DNA from: a bacterium
GTDB taxonomy: Bacteria; UBP7; UBA6624
Length of the DNA stretch: 64,000 nt
Direction of reading: 5' to 3'
Assembly: GCA_002716355.1 (NCBI GenBank)
Contig: PBAU01000003.1
Span: forward strand, 248,001-312,000
The position numbers and the translations under genes are program-made. Of the stretch, positions 55,364 through 64,000 are shown piece after piece (the first letter of the stretch is position 1; every line of letters begins with the position of its first letter). The notes beneath the pieces are model-generated. The model saw only the letters and a program-made list of their open reading frames with translations, did not search any database and was not told where the DNA came from.

Positions 55364-56405
55364 ATTTAGAAAAAATATCCAAGCTATCCAACGGTCCCGG
55401 ACTTGCTTCAGGATGAAATTGAATTGCCATTGCTGGTAGATTTTTATGAGCTATTCCCTCAACAGTATTATCATTTAAAGCTGTATGTGTTACATAAAGA
55501 TCAGTGTCTTTCAAGCTGTCTGGATCAACAGAATATCCATGGTTTTGAGTTGTTATAACAGCCTTACCAGTTGCACTCTCACAGACAGGATGATTTCCAC
55601 CTCTATGACCAAATTTTAACTTAAATGTGTTTCCTCCAAAAGCTAAAGCAAGAAGCTGATGCCCTAAACAAATTCCTAAATAAGGTTTTGACTCGGCAAG
55701 AATCTTTACGGTTTTTAAAATACTCCCAATTGCCTTTGGGTCACCTGGACCGGGACTCACAACAATTCCGTCAGGATTATCATTAAGAATATCCTCTGCT
55801 GATGTTGAATAAGGATACTGAACAACATTAAAACCTTCATCTAAAAGATAATTAATAATTGATTTTTTAACTCCAAGATCCAAAAGAGCCACAGTAGGAC
55901 CTTTACCCTTGTGCACAATCTTCTTTTTAGTGCTAACATCATGAACCAAATTTAAACTTTCAATAGGTGGTGAATCTTTTACAAGGCTCAAAAGCTTATC
56001 ACCATCTTGAATTGATGAGATTCCACCAGGAACAACACCTTTTGATCTTATTTTTTGAGTTAAAGATCTTGTATCTATTTCAGATATACCTGTGATGTTT
56101 TTGTCTTTTAGCCACTTATCTAAACCTTCTCTTTTTTCAGTTTCCAAGCCATGAAATTCTTTGATTATCAAACCTTTGGCAGCTTTGCAGTCAGATTCGT
56201 TAAACTCTTCTGACACTCCATAATTACCAATCATAGGATATGTAAAAGTGACAATCTGACCAGCATACGAAGGATCAGTCAAAACCTCTTGATAACCAGT
56301 CATATTAGTTGTAAATACGATTTCACCTAAAACAGTTCCTTTTTTACCTATGGCTAAACCTTCATAAACAGAACCATCATCAAGTGTTAAAAAAGCTTTA
56401 TCCAA
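55344..56405 (-). CDS. carA: Carbamoyl-phosphate synthase small subunit
   Basis: CarA is the glutaminase subunit that supplies ammonia to CarB for carbamoyl phosphate used in pyrimidine and arginine synthesis. The 353-residue protein has TGYQEVLTDPSYAGQ in the N-terminal domain, the class I amidotransferase nucleophile GICLGHQLLALAFGG, and the His-Glu pair in QFHPEASPGP. The TTG start at 56405 follows AAGGAGG by 5 nt, inside the end of pyrB, so CarA is made next to the enzyme that uses its product. carB is not in the window. Confidence 0.95.
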   Translation of the reverse strand: MDKAFLTLDDGSVYEGLAIGKKGTVLGEIVFTTNMTGYQEVLTDPSYAGQIVTFTYPMIGNYGVSEEFNESDCKAAKGLIIKEFHGLETEKREGLDKWLKDKNITGISEIDTRSLTQKIRSKGVVPGGISSIQDGDKLLSLVKDSPPIESLNLVHDVSTKKKIVHKGKGPTVALLDLGVKKSIINYLLDEGFNVVQYPYSTSAEDILNDNPDGIVVSPGPGDPKAIGSILKTVKILAESKPYLGICLGHQLLALAFGGNTFKLKFGHRGGNHPVCESATGKAVITTQNHGYSVDPDSLKDTDLYVTHTALNDNTVEGIAHKNLPAMAIQFHPEASPGPLDSLDIFSKFRKMIG

Positions 56406-57297
56406 AATGCCCTCCTTCGCTTAGGTATTTTATTATTGCCGCTCTTCCATACAAGCCCCAATTTACCTGATCAAAAATCAAGGATCTTTCATGCTTCAAA
56501 AGATCTGAAGATATATCAACACCAGGCATAACAGGACCTGGAGCCATCAGATACTGATTTTCATTTAAAGACTTTACTGTAATATCAGAATAAGATTTTA
56601 AAATTTCAGAATCTCCAGGATCCCATCTTTCAGACTGAGGTCTCAAAACATATAAAACATCAGAATGATTTTGTGCCTCCTGAAGAGTTTTAAAAGAATT
56701 TAATTTGCTTTCATAATTTGATGTTGGCAATAAAGACAAATCAACACCTAAAGATGGCCATAAGTTAATCAAAGAATGAGCTACTCTGCTATGCTCAACA
56801 TCCCCAATAATTGTTATTTTCTTACCATTTAAACCTATTGAATTCATTAAACAGAAAGTATCTCCAACCACTTGTGTTGGATGTTCACCTTTACCATCTC
56901 CTGCATTAACTATCCACATGTCGATATCGTTTAAAGCTTTAAGCTTAGATGGCAAAGATTCTTGAGATGATCTTAGAACAATACCATCCAATTCTAAAGA
57001 GTTTAAATTCAAGACAGTTTCTTCTAAAGATTCACCTTTGGTCAAAGAAGAGTTTTTAATATTGAAATCAATTGCCCTGCCACCCAATGCAAAAATCGCT
57101 TCATTAAAAGATGTTTTTGTTCTTGTTGACGGTTCTTGAAATATCAATGCTACAGTACCAACAGAATGATCGGATTTCAAACCCCGTAACAATTTGTTTT
57201 TACCAGTATTCTTTAGGTGTAAAGCCAAAGAAAATAAAAAATCTAATTTATCCTTATCTAAATCTTTAGAACTTACTAAACCTCTCAAATCAACCAA
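56398..57297 (-). CDS. pyrB: Aspartate carbamoyltransferase catalytic subunit
   Basis: PyrB joins carbamoyl phosphate and aspartate, the first committed step of pyrimidine synthesis. The 299 residues contain the carbamoyl-phosphate site [24 protein letters not shown], and [11 protein letters not shown] near the end, which favour aspartate over ornithine. There is no pyrI regulatory subunit in the window. The start is TTG without a ribosome site, overlapping hppA by 8 nt; the 3' end overlaps carA by 8 nt. Together they form an hppA-pyrB-carA run. Confidence 0.93.
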   Translation of the reverse strand: MVDLRGLVSSKDLDKDKLDFLFSLALHLKNTGKNKLLRGLKSDHSVGTVALIFQEPSTRTKTSFNEAIFALGGRAIDFNIKNSSLTKGESLEETVLNLNSLELDGIVLRSSQESLPSKLKALNDIDMWIVNAGDGKGEHPTQVVGDTFCLMNSIGLNGKKITIIGDVEHSRVAHSLINLWPSLGVDLSLLPTSNYESKLNSFKTLQEAQNHSDVLYVLRPQSERWDPGDSEILKSYSDITVKSLNENQYLMAPGPVMPGVDISSDLLKHERSLIFDQVNWGLYGRAAIIKYLSEGGHFG

Positions 57298-59329
57298 TAA
57301 AAGGAGCTATAACCAAACTTACAACTGCCATTAACTTCAATAAAATATTCAAACTTGGACCCGCAGTATCCTTAAAGGGATCTCCAACGGTATCACCGAC
57401 AACAGCAGCCTTGTGAGCTTCTGAACCTTTTCCTCCATGTGCACCTTTTTCTATATATTTTTTTGCATTATCCCAAGCTCCACCTGAATTAGCCATAAAT
57501 ATAGCCATCATCACACCACTGGTTAAAGAACCAGCAAGTAATCCTCCTAACATTTCAGCTCCTCCAAGTTTTCCAACAAGAATTGGAGACAATATAGCAA
57601 GCAAGCCTGGGGCAACCATTTGCCTTAAAGCTCCTTGTGTTGAAATATCAACACAACTAGCATAATCTGCTTGAGCTTCTCCTTTTAGCAACCCTGGAAT
57701 TTCTTTAAATTGTCTTCTAACCTCTTCTACCATGTCGTATGCAGCTTTACCCACAGCTGTCATAGCCATTGAGGAAAACAAAAATGGCAACATTCCACCA
57801 AGAAGCATTCCTGCTAATGTTTGTGGGTTTGCAACATCCAAAACATTCAATTTTGCAGCAGCCATAAAGCCTGCGAACAATGCTAAACTTGTCAATGCAG
57901 CAGAACCTATCGCAAAACCTTTCCCTACAGCAGCAGTCGTGTTTCCAACAGCATCTAATTTGTCAGTTCTTTCTCTAACCTCTTTTGGTAAACCAGCCAT
58001 TTCTGCTATACCTCCAGCATTATCAGCTATAGGCCCATAAGCATCTACAGCTAGTTGGATACCAAGTGTTGCAAGCATACCAACAGCAGCTATAGCAATT
58101 CCATATAATCCCATCAATGAATTAGCTGTTATTATTCCTGCGCATATTGCAATCACTGGATATGCTGTACTAACCATACCAACAGATAAACCTGAGATTA
58201 TATTTGTTGCACTTCCGGTTAAAGAATCTTTTGCAATTCCTTGGGAAGGTTTTGTTTCATCACTTGTGTAATACTCAGTTAATTTTCCAACAGCTATACC
58301 TACGGCTAAACCAGAAACAACTGTCCAAAATATATTTTGACCATCATTTGTTGGAATCCATTTATGTGTTAAAAAGTAAGAGCTAGCAATAAATAAAATA
58401 CCGGCAGTCATGGAACCTTTATCTAAAGCATGTTGAGGATTTCCACCCTCTTCTGTTTTAACCATGAATGTTCCAATAACGCTACAAATAATACCTATTG
58501 AAGCAAATGCCAATGGCAGCATGACATGACCTAAAGTGTAATTTTGAATACCAAAAGCAAGAATCATAGCACCTATGATCGCACCTACATAAGATTCAAA
58601 AAGATCGGCTCCCATTCCAGCAACATCTCCAACATTGTCTCCAACATTGTCGGCAATAGTTGCAGGGTTTCTAGGATCATCTTCTGGGATATCCATTTCA
58701 ACCTTTCCAACCAAATCAGCACCTACATCAGCAGCTTTTGTATAAATCCCACCGCCAACTCTTGCAAATAAAGCAATTGAAGAAGCCCCTAACGAAAAGC
58801 CAATTAATATATTTACAGCTTGCTGTATATCACCTGAATAAACGCCTTTGAGCCAGCCGTAAAGAACTGCAATTCCAAATAATGCTATACCAACAACATT
58901 CATCCCCATAACAGATCCACCAGAAAAAGCAACTGAAAGAGCTTTATTTAAACCCTTTTGAGCAGAATAAGCTGTCCTGTAATTAGCGTCAGTAGCAACT
59001 CTCATACCTAAATAACCAGCTATCGCAGAACAAAAAGCACCAAAAACAAAAGGAATGACAATTTTCCAGTCACCTTCATTCAGACCATTGTATATAAACG
59101 CCAAGCTTGCACCAACAATTAAAACAAACCAAATAAGCAAGCTATATTCTCTTTTTAGGAACATCATTGCGCCATCTCTTATATGACCAGCGATTTCTTC
59201 CATTTTTTTATTATCAACTTTTACTGATTTAACTTTTTTAGACTGAGATAAAGCAAAACAAATTGCAAAAATACCAATATAAAGGGCATAAGCAGGTACA
59301 TTATCTACATAGTTATTTATGATTTCCAT
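57290..59329 (-). CDS. hppA: Membrane-bound ion-pumping pyrophosphatase
   Basis: This enzyme couples pyrophosphate hydrolysis to H+ or Na+ export. The 679-residue protein has about 16 membrane helices and the acidic substrate site [23 protein letters not shown]-region near residues 195-217 with DNVGDNVGD. In the later motif [14 protein letters not shown], Ala and Gly stand where K+-independent enzymes have Lys and Thr, so it should be K+-dependent. Sequence motifs read by eye do not settle H+ versus Na+ pumping. The ATG has AAAGGAGAT upstream. Pyrophosphate from nucleotide and tRNA synthesis can thus be used for energy. Confidence 0.95.
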   Translation of the reverse strand: MEIINNYVDNVPAYALYIGIFAICFALSQSKKVKSVKVDNKKMEEIAGHIRDGAMMFLKREYSLLIWFVLIVGASLAFIYNGLNEGDWKIVIPFVFGAFCSAIAGYLGMRVATDANYRTAYSAQKGLNKALSVAFSGGSVMGMNVVGIALFGIAVLYGWLKGVYSGDIQQAVNILIGFSLGASSIALFARVGGGIYTKAADVGADLVGKVEMDIPEDDPRNPATIADNVGDNVGDVAGMGADLFESYVGAIIGAMILAFGIQNYTLGHVMLPLAFASIGIICSVIGTFMVKTEEGGNPQHALDKGSMTAGILFIASSYFLTHKWIPTNDGQNIFWTVVSGLAVGIAVGKLTEYYTSDETKPSQGIAKDSLTGSATNIISGLSVGMVSTAYPVIAICAGIITANSLMGLYGIAIAAVGMLATLGIQLAVDAYGPIADNAGGIAEMAGLPKEVRERTDKLDAVGNTTAAVGKGFAIGSAALTSLALFAGFMAAAKLNVLDVANPQTLAGMLLGGMLPFLFSSMAMTAVGKAAYDMVEEVRRQFKEIPGLLKGEAQADYASCVDISTQGALRQMVAPGLLAILSPILVGKLGGAEMLGGLLAGSLTSGVMMAIFMANSGGAWDNAKKYIEKGAHGGKGSEAHKAAVVGDTVGDPFKDTAGPSLNILLKLMAVVSLVIAPFIG

Positions 59330-59371
59330 TTTTAAAATCTCCTTTTTTTTAGAACCTAAACTTCAATTCTA

Positions 59372-60661
59372 CTATTTAAAAACTTTTTCTAACAACTCAT
59401 TAAGGGAATCAATTTTGATTCTGTCTTGCTTTCCAGTATCTCTATACCTAACAGTTACAGAATCGTCATTATTTGTATCGCCATCAACAGTAATACATAT
59501 GGGTGTCCCGATTTCATCCTCTCTATAATATCGCTTTCCAATCGAGCCTGAGATTTCGATTTTTTTCCTGTATGAGCTATGTAGCCTATCTTTAATTTCA
59601 ATGGCTTTTTCAGGCATTCCATCTTTCTTAACTAATGGAAGTATAGCAACCTGAATATTTGCAAGCTTTGGATTGATTTTAAGGATAATATGATTTGGAT
59701 CTGAAACATCAAGAGAATCACAAATAACTGCTAATAATGTTCTGTCGACCCCCGCTGAAGATTCAATTACAGATGGTACAAATTTACCTTTTTGAGGATC
59801 TGAAAGAGTTAAATTCTTTTTACTATGCTTCATATGTTGCTCCAGATCAAAAGAACCTCTATTTGCTATACCTTCTAACTCTTTTAAACCAAAAGGGAAA
59901 TCATATTCAACATCCCTGCACGAAGCAGCATAGTGAGCAAGCTCTTCCTTTCCATGATCTCTGAAATGCAATTTTGCACTATCCATACCTAAAGATTCAG
60001 TGTAGAAGGACATCCTTCTTGAACACCATTCTTCAAAAAAATCAGGAGCATCATCAGGATGGCAAAAAAATTCAATTTCCATTTGAGTAAATTCACGAAC
60101 CCTAAAAAGAAAATTTCTAGGAGTTATTTCATTTCTAAAAGATTTACCAATTTGAGCTATCCCAAAAGGAGCATTCATTCTTGAGTTTCTTGCAACATTA
60201 ATAGCATTAACAAAAATACCTTGAGCTGTTTCTGGCCTTAAATAAACCTGTTTTGCAGAATCTTCCATTGCTCCAATTTTTGTAGAAAGCATAAGATTGA
60301 ATTGACGAATATCAGTCCAATTCTTCTCTCCGCAATCAGGACAATTTTGATTTATGTCAATCTGATCTTCTCTATATCTTGATTTACAACTTTTGCAATC
60401 AACCATAGGGTCATGAAAGCCAGAAACATGCCCACTAGCTTGCCAGACTTCATTTCTCATCAATATTGAAGAATCAAAGCCAATTATATTTTCTTGATTT
60501 TCAACATTTTCATTCCACCAAATATTCTCAATTCTTCTTTTTAATTGAGCCCCATTTGGACCATAGTCATAACAACCTGACAAACCGCCGTAAATTTCAC
60601 TACTTTGGTTTATGAAACCCTTTCTTGTACAAAAAGATATAACCTCTGAAAGGTTAGGCAT
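59372..60661 (-). CDS. glyS: Glycyl-tRNA synthetase, homodimeric type
   Basis: This class II enzyme charges tRNA-Gly and is the single-chain alpha2 form found in eukaryotes, archaea and many bacteria, not the alpha2-beta2 form of E. coli. The 429 residues include YGPNGAQLKRRIENIWW, a zinc ribbon with CKSC and CPDC, the motif 2 region FRNEITPRNFLFRVREFTQ (read FRNEI...REFTQMEIEFF), and the anticodon-binding C-terminal domain. It is about 30 residues shorter than many relatives. rpsT lies 3 nt upstream on the same strand. Confidence 0.95.
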   Translation of the reverse strand: MPNLSEVISFCTRKGFINQSSEIYGGLSGCYDYGPNGAQLKRRIENIWWNENVENQENIIGFDSSILMRNEVWQASGHVSGFHDPMVDCKSCKSRYREDQIDINQNCPDCGEKNWTDIRQFNLMLSTKIGAMEDSAKQVYLRPETAQGIFVNAINVARNSRMNAPFGIAQIGKSFRNEITPRNFLFRVREFTQMEIEFFCHPDDAPDFFEEWCSRRMSFYTESLGMDSAKLHFRDHGKEELAHYAASCRDVEYDFPFGLKELEGIANRGSFDLEQHMKHSKKNLTLSDPQKGKFVPSVIESSAGVDRTLLAVICDSLDVSDPNHIILKINPKLANIQVAILPLVKKDGMPEKAIEIKDRLHSSYRKKIEISGSIGKRYYREDEIGTPICITVDGDTNNDDSVTVRYRDTGKQDRIKIDSLNELLEKVFK

Positions 60662-60664
60662 GGT

Positions 60665-61015
60665 TTATTTAGCTTTTGTTGCCTTGGCTTTTGTTGCCTT
60701 GGCTTTTGTCGCCTTGGCTTTTGTCGCTTTCTTTTTTGCGGTTGGTTTTGCCAAACCAGAAAGATTCAGCTTCTTCATTAACCTAGAAGATATCCTTGAG
60801 GCCTTATTTCTATGTATAACCCCTTTAGATGCTGAATGTGCAGCTAAAGAAACAGCCTCTCTCACAAAATCTGAAGAACTGTCTGACTTTGAATCAATAG
60901 CCTCTTGAGCCTTTCTCAAAGCAGATCTTAATTTAGATCTATGCTGTCTATTTAAATCTCTTCTTTCCAGAGCCTGTCTAGCCCTTTTATTTAAAGCACC
61001 AATTGGTTTTACCAT
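60665..61015 (-). CDS. rpsT: 30S ribosomal protein S20 with Lys/Ala repeat tail
   Basis: S20 is a primary binding protein of 16S rRNA. Residues 5-90 form the family's helical bundle, with many Arg and Lys, and the conserved AHSASKGVIHRNKASRISSRL. The C-terminus is extended by a Lys-rich tail, PTAKKK followed by four copies of ATKAK, giving 116 residues against 87 in E. coli. Cationic tails of this kind can bind RNA or DNA; its role here is unknown. The ATG at 61015 is 17 nt after the acyl-CoA dehydrogenase gene. Confidence 0.93.
   Translation of the reverse strand: MVKPIGALNKRARQALERRDLNRQHRSKLRSALRKAQEAIDSKSDSSSDFVREAVSLAAHSASKGVIHRNKASRISSRLMKKLNLSGLAKPTAKKKATKAKATKAKATKAKATKAK
60668..60727 (-). 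repeat. Four tandem 15-bp repeats coding for ATKAK
   Basis: On the coding strand the unit reads GCAACAAAAGCCAAG, with only synonymous or single-base differences between the four copies (GCG/GCA, AAG/AAA). It forms the last 20 codons of rpsT. Near-identical units suggest recent slippage growth or active homogenisation, so copy number may vary between strains. Confidence 0.9.
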
Positions 61016-61032
61016 TCCTCTATTGTAACTCC

Positions 61033-62181
61033 TTAATTCCTAAAAGCATCCATTCCAGTTAGCAATCGACCTATCAAAAGCTTGTGTACTTCTGTTGTTC
61101 CTTCAAAGATTGTTAAAACTCTAGAATCTCTATAAAATCTTTCAGCTGGAAATTCGTTTGAATAGCCATAACCTCCATGAACCTGAACACATCTGTCAGA
61201 AGCTGTAACAGCTGATTCGCTAGTAAAAAGCTTTGCTATTGCTGCTTCTTTTGTGAACTTTTTTGAATCCTCTAGCTTTTTTACTGCTTTTTCAAAAAGA
61301 AGCAAGCCTGATTCTAGATTCACAGCAACATCTGTAATCATTTCCTGTATAAGCTGAAAAGATGCAATTGCTTTTCCAAACTGTTCTCTTTCTTTTGCGT
61401 ATTTAACCATTGAATCAAATGCTGCCTTATGTATACCTAGAGAAACAGCGGAGATTCCCAATCTACCATAATCAAGACCCTCTAAGGCAATCGAGAGTCC
61501 TTTGCCTGGACTCCCTATCATCATTGATTCATGAATGACAACCTTGTCAAAAACTAAAATCGAAGAATCACTAGTCCTCATGCCAAGTTTTCCATTAATT
61601 TTCTCACTTGAAACACCTTTTAAGTCATGGGGAACCAAAAAAGCAGAAATGCCTAAATTCTCACCATTTTTAATAGTGTTTGCATAAAGAATACTAAAAT
61701 CAGCAACAGAACCAGATGTGATCCACATTTTCTCTCCATCAACTATCCAGCCTCCATTATCCCAAGTTGCAGTTGTCTTCATTGAAGAGGGGTCACTTCC
61801 AGCATGATTCTCAGTTAAAGAATAAGCCCCTATAACACTTCCTTTCGCTATTTTTGGCAACCATTCTTTTTTTAACTCTTCAGAAGCATTCCTAAAAATC
61901 ACACCTCCACAAAGCCCAGAATGCACGGAGATTGTTACAGCCATTCCAGGATCGAAATAAGATAACTCTTGAATTGCTGCCAAAAAAGCAGAAGGAGGCA
62001 ATCCTGATCCGCCAAATTCCCTAGGGAGACTTAAGCCCATGATGCCCTTTGAAGCCAATTCAGTAAAAATATCCTTTCTGAACAATTCGTTTTCATCCGC
62101 TTCAATCAACCCAGGTTTTAGTAATGTTTCACTTAATTTTGAAGTTAAATTTCTAATCTTGTCTACAACTTGATTTTCCAT
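61033..62181 (-). CDS. Acyl-CoA dehydrogenase
   Basis: Acyl-CoA dehydrogenases oxidise acyl-CoA to trans-2-enoyl-CoA with FAD, passing electrons to electron-transfer flavoprotein. The 382-residue protein has AYSLTENHAGSDPSSMKTTA for FAD binding, WITSGSVADF, the RVQVHGGYGYSNEFPAERFYRD-like segment (QVHGGYGYSNEFPAERFYRD) and the catalytic-base region FEGTTEVHKLLIGR. Chain length and substrate, fatty or branched acyl, cannot be told. No other beta-oxidation genes are near, so it stands apart between rpsT and tsaB. Confidence 0.92.
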   Translation of the reverse strand: MENQVVDKIRNLTSKLSETLLKPGLIEADENELFRKDIFTELASKGIMGLSLPREFGGSGLPPSAFLAAIQELSYFDPGMAVTISVHSGLCGGVIFRNASEELKKEWLPKIAKGSVIGAYSLTENHAGSDPSSMKTTATWDNGGWIVDGEKMWITSGSVADFSILYANTIKNGENLGISAFLVPHDLKGVSSEKINGKLGMRTSDSSILVFDKVVIHESMMIGSPGKGLSIALEGLDYGRLGISAVSLGIHKAAFDSMVKYAKEREQFGKAIASFQLIQEMITDVAVNLESGLLLFEKAVKKLEDSKKFTKEAAIAKLFTSESAVTASDRCVQVHGGYGYSNEFPAERFYRDSRVLTIFEGTTEVHKLLIGRLLTGMDAFRN

Positions 62182-62186
62182 GATGC

Positions 62187-62807
62187 TTATTCTATATTTT
62201 TAATTGGAAATGAATACATTATCAAAGGTTCTGATTTTGATAAATTGCTTTCTTCTACACAATCAGAATGAATCCATATTGCCTCGAACTGAGGGAGCAT
62301 AACTTTTTCAAAATTAACATTTTTTAAAGTTGAAATTTCATCAAAATAATCACCGATACACAATCCTGGCTTTTTCTTAATCATCTCTAAAAGATCAAAT
62401 TTATTAGCAACATTAGGCTTGCCTCCATTGAACGAATAAAACATATCGTCTCTAATTGAGTTCATAATTGTCCAACAAGGTTTGTTGCTCCCATTTGAAA
62501 AATAAATAGCATCTAAGCTTGAAACTGTTTTAAATTTCAATTCTCTTCCTTGAGAAAAGCCTTTTATCCATGAGAAAGCTATCCTTAAACCCATGATTGA
62601 ACCTGGACCATTTACAAGAATAACACCTTTCACATTACCCAGAACCCTATTGAAAGAATTAAAAAAGTCATTAATTTTTAATAAATTTTCGAAAAGAAAA
62701 TTTGATTGAAAAACCTTAGAGGCAATAATTGAATCTTTTTCAGCAATTGAAAAACCTGAAAAAGGACCTGTTGGATCTATTATGAGCCAAGTGCCTTTAT
62801 CTTTCAT
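62187..62807 (-). CDS. tsaB: tRNA t6A biosynthesis protein TsaB
   Basis: TsaB is a scaffold partner of TsaD in making N6-threonylcarbamoyladenosine at position 37 of tRNAs. The 206-residue protein is divergent, but VNGPGSIMGLRIAFSWIKGFSQG-like residues (GPGSIMGLRIAFSWIKGF) match the family's GPGSFTGLRIG signature, and the N-terminal LIIDPTGP fits the ASKHA fold. It overlaps tsaE by 11 nt; this pairing strengthens the call. Confidence 0.85.
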   Translation of the reverse strand: MKDKGTWLIIDPTGPFSGFSIAEKDSIIASKVFQSNFLFENLLKINDFFNSFNRVLGNVKGVILVNGPGSIMGLRIAFSWIKGFSQGRELKFKTVSSLDAIYFSNGSNKPCWTIMNSIRDDMFYSFNGGKPNVANKFDLLEMIKKKPGLCIGDYFDEISTLKNVNFEKVMLPQFEAIWIHSDCVEESNLSKSEPLIMYSFPIKNIE

Positions 62808-63210
62808 TTTTTAAAACCGAAATATGCCTTTTGCCATTGATCTCATTAATATTAATCACCACAAAACCACTGGATATTTCATGACCCCATTCAACAAATA
62901 TTAAATGAGGATCTTGCTCTAGATATTCAATGATGAATGATTGCATAAAACTTTTACTTTTTTTATATTTATAAAAATCAACATGAACAACAAAGCTATT
63001 AGGAATCAAGTAACTTAGAGCACTTAAATAAGTTGGGGATTGAACATCGTCTACAGAGCCACCTAAAGCTTTGACAAACCCTTTAACCATCTCTGTCTTC
63101 CCTACTCCAAGATCACCATTAAGAAATACAACATCACCTTTCTTCAGGCCTTTAAGAATCTTCTCTGCTGCCTGATGTGTTTCATTAACGCTTTTGCTTA
63201 CTATCGCCAA
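62797..63210 (-). CDS. tsaE: tRNA t6A biosynthesis ATPase TsaE
   Basis: TsaE is the P-loop ATPase of the t6A complex. The 137 residues include the Walker A GDLGVGKTEMVKGF, the switch-like VQSPTYLS and a late FVEWGHEI, all typical. It begins with TTG inside the end of thiL and overlaps tsaB at its own end. The order thiL-tsaE-tsaB gives a compact run. Confidence 0.93.
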   Translation of the reverse strand: MAIVSKSVNETHQAAEKILKGLKKGDVVFLNGDLGVGKTEMVKGFVKALGGSVDDVQSPTYLSALSYLIPNSFVVHVDFYKYKKSKSFMQSFIIEYLEQDPHLIFVEWGHEISSGFVVININEINGKRHISVLKNER

Positions 63211-64000
63211 ACTATCTCACTTCCCTTGCCATACCAGTCAGGAACATTGCCTTTTTCCATTTTTCCAATAATTGAAAAAGGCAAATCTAAACTTTTAGCA
63301 ATATCTTTTACTTTTTTTTTGTTCTTTTCCTCAAAGGTTAAAAGAAACTCGTAATCTCCTCCCTGTTTATAAAACATTTCAGGATCTAAATTCAACTCAG
63401 AAAAAATATTTTTCATGGAATCAGAATATGGAATTTCAGAAAAAATATTTGGTTTCAAATTTGATTTACGGCAAATGTTAGCAAGATCAAAGCCGATACC
63501 GTCAGTTATGTCAGTCATTGCTGAAGCATATCTTGCAGCCATTATTGGAAATTTAATATTAGGACAAGGCTTTAAAGCCTGTTTTACAAAATCACGGTAT
63601 CCTTCAATTTTATTGATGGCTAAATACCAACCTAAAGGCCTACTCCCTATCCATCCAGTAACACCTATCAAATCCCCTTTCTTTGCTGAAGACAAACCAG
63701 GACCGACAGCATTAAAACCTATAACGGAGATTGAGAAAACAATATCACTAGAGGTTTGTGAAAGATCCCCTCCAACAACACTTAAATTAAAATATTTTGA
63801 AACATCACTTAAAGCTTTTACAGCTTTTTTTATAACTGATTCATCAGTCCTGCTAGGGAAACAAAATGAAGCCATGATTAATTTTGGATTCGATCCAACA
63901 GCTGCAACATCAGTTATAGCTCCTGCAACAGAATTCCAAATGCCTTCCTCAATCCAATTCTCTCTATCTAAAAGAAAATGCCTTCCTTGTATTGAGGAGT
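63201..64000 (-). CDS. thiL: Thiamine-monophosphate kinase ThiL (5' end outside window)
   Basis: ThiL phosphorylates thiamine monophosphate to the cofactor thiamine diphosphate. I extended the frame by hand upstream of the ATG at 63875: it stays open to the right edge, giving GRHFLLDRENW and AITDVAAVGSNPK, which match the family's HFLLD and LSDLAAMGA. Downstream are VVGGDLS, TGWIGS, MTDITDGIGFDLANI and QGGDYEFLLTF with metal and substrate Asp residues. About 50 N-terminal residues are missing from the window. A start at 63875 would cut away the nucleotide-binding part and is wrong. Confidence 0.9.
   Translation of the reverse strand, partial: SSIQGRHFLLDRENWIEEGIWNSVAGAITDVAAVGSNPKLIMASFCFPSRTDESVIKKAVKALSDVSKYFNLSVVGGDLSQTSSDIVFSISVIGFNAVGPGLSSAKKGDLIGVTGWIGSRPLGWYLAINKIEGYRDFVKQALKPCPNIKFPIMAARYASAMTDITDGIGFDLANICRKSNLKPNIFSEIPYSDSMKNIFSELNLDPEMFYKQGGDYEFLLTFEEKNKKKVKDIAKSLDLPFSIIGKMEKGNVPDWYGKGSEIVWR

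Noticed and set aside
57732-58040. 102-codon plus-strand ORF opposite hppA
   Set aside because: Shadow of a strongly conserved membrane pyrophosphatase; Ala/Pro-rich composition reflects its codons.
60612-60908. Plus-strand ORF with repeated Val-Ala-Leu-Ala-Phe units
   Set aside because: It is the antisense reading of the rpsT repeat tail; the hydrophobic repeat is a by-product of the ATKAK codons.
1-64000. tRNA, rRNA, CRISPR array, prophage or insertion sequence
   Set aside because: Gaps of up to 129 bases show no cloverleaf, no array of spaced repeats, and no transposase, integrase or phage gene was recognised.

Overview
The window is a very compact, AT-rich bacterial chromosome segment (by eye about one third G+C). 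About 57 protein genes fill all but roughly 0.6 kb of the 64 kb, and the longest stretch without a gene is 129 bases. The organism makes a Gram-negative envelope: LpxK for lipid A, a MurE with the DNPR motif expected of meso-diaminopimelate ligases, Lgt and lipoproteins. No ribosomal RNA, tRNA, insertion sequence, prophage or CRISPR array was seen. Short gaps, many 1-14 nt gene overlaps and frequent TTG starts suggest a streamlined, perhaps aquatic, bacterium. Archaeal-type phosphoglycerate mutase, a membrane pyrophosphatase, homodimer-type glycyl-tRNA synthetase and a seven-iron ferredoxin do not fix the lineage; I leave the phylum open.

Layout. 1-570 (-): partial lpxK. 700-14060 (+): a rearranged division/cell-wall cluster, mraZ, two tiny membrane proteins, murE, murF, mraY, murD, murC, murB, an ftsZ-like gene, yggS, uppP, ftsK and lgt. 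14066-20351 (+): two predicted lipoproteins, then uvrA and uvrC. 20344-21456 (-): a saccharopine-dehydrogenase-like enzyme. 21536-25511 (+): mscS, a hypothetical protein, a CCA-adding-type enzyme and a Na+/Ca2+ exchanger-family protein. 25516-31696 (-): ruvX, alaS, a PolX/PHP protein and a GH20 hexosaminidase. 31740-34418 (+): a large exported alpha/beta hydrolase. 34406-42782 (-): a small membrane protein, apgM, ferredoxin, a DUF1858-A-type Fe-S carrier fusion, a YfhO-like membrane protein, a YpdA-like flavoprotein and an SNF2 helicase. 42813-55363 (+): a ClC protein, secD, secF, a RecJ-like DHH protein, rel, dtd, an MBL hydrolase, ahcY, rfbB, a potassium-channel-like protein and an RdgB-type pyrophosphatase. 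55344-64000 (-): carA, pyrB, hppA, glyS, rpsT, an acyl-CoA dehydrogenase, tsaB, tsaE and partial thiL.

The most unusual part is the first 13 kb. The cluster keeps the cytoplasmic peptidoglycan precursor pathway from MurB/MurC to MraY plus UppP and FtsK, but has no rsmH, ftsL, ftsI, ftsW, murG, ftsQ or ftsA at their usual places. Two proteins of 37 and 34 residues, each little more than one membrane helix, sit where rsmH-ftsL-ftsI would be. The only tubulin-family gene in the window is an FtsZ homologue with a degraded nucleotide signature loop, an Asp-to-Asn change in the catalytic T7 loop and no C-terminal tail. This is the best candidate here for an unusual division or envelope system. Other proteins also have altered key residues: a 2-TM/RCK channel without a normal selectivity filter, a PolX with a damaged polymerase site but intact PHP domain, a UvrC lacking its C-terminal HhH domain, a CCA enzyme with two Asp-to-Glu changes, and a Rel protein with an altered synthetase motif.
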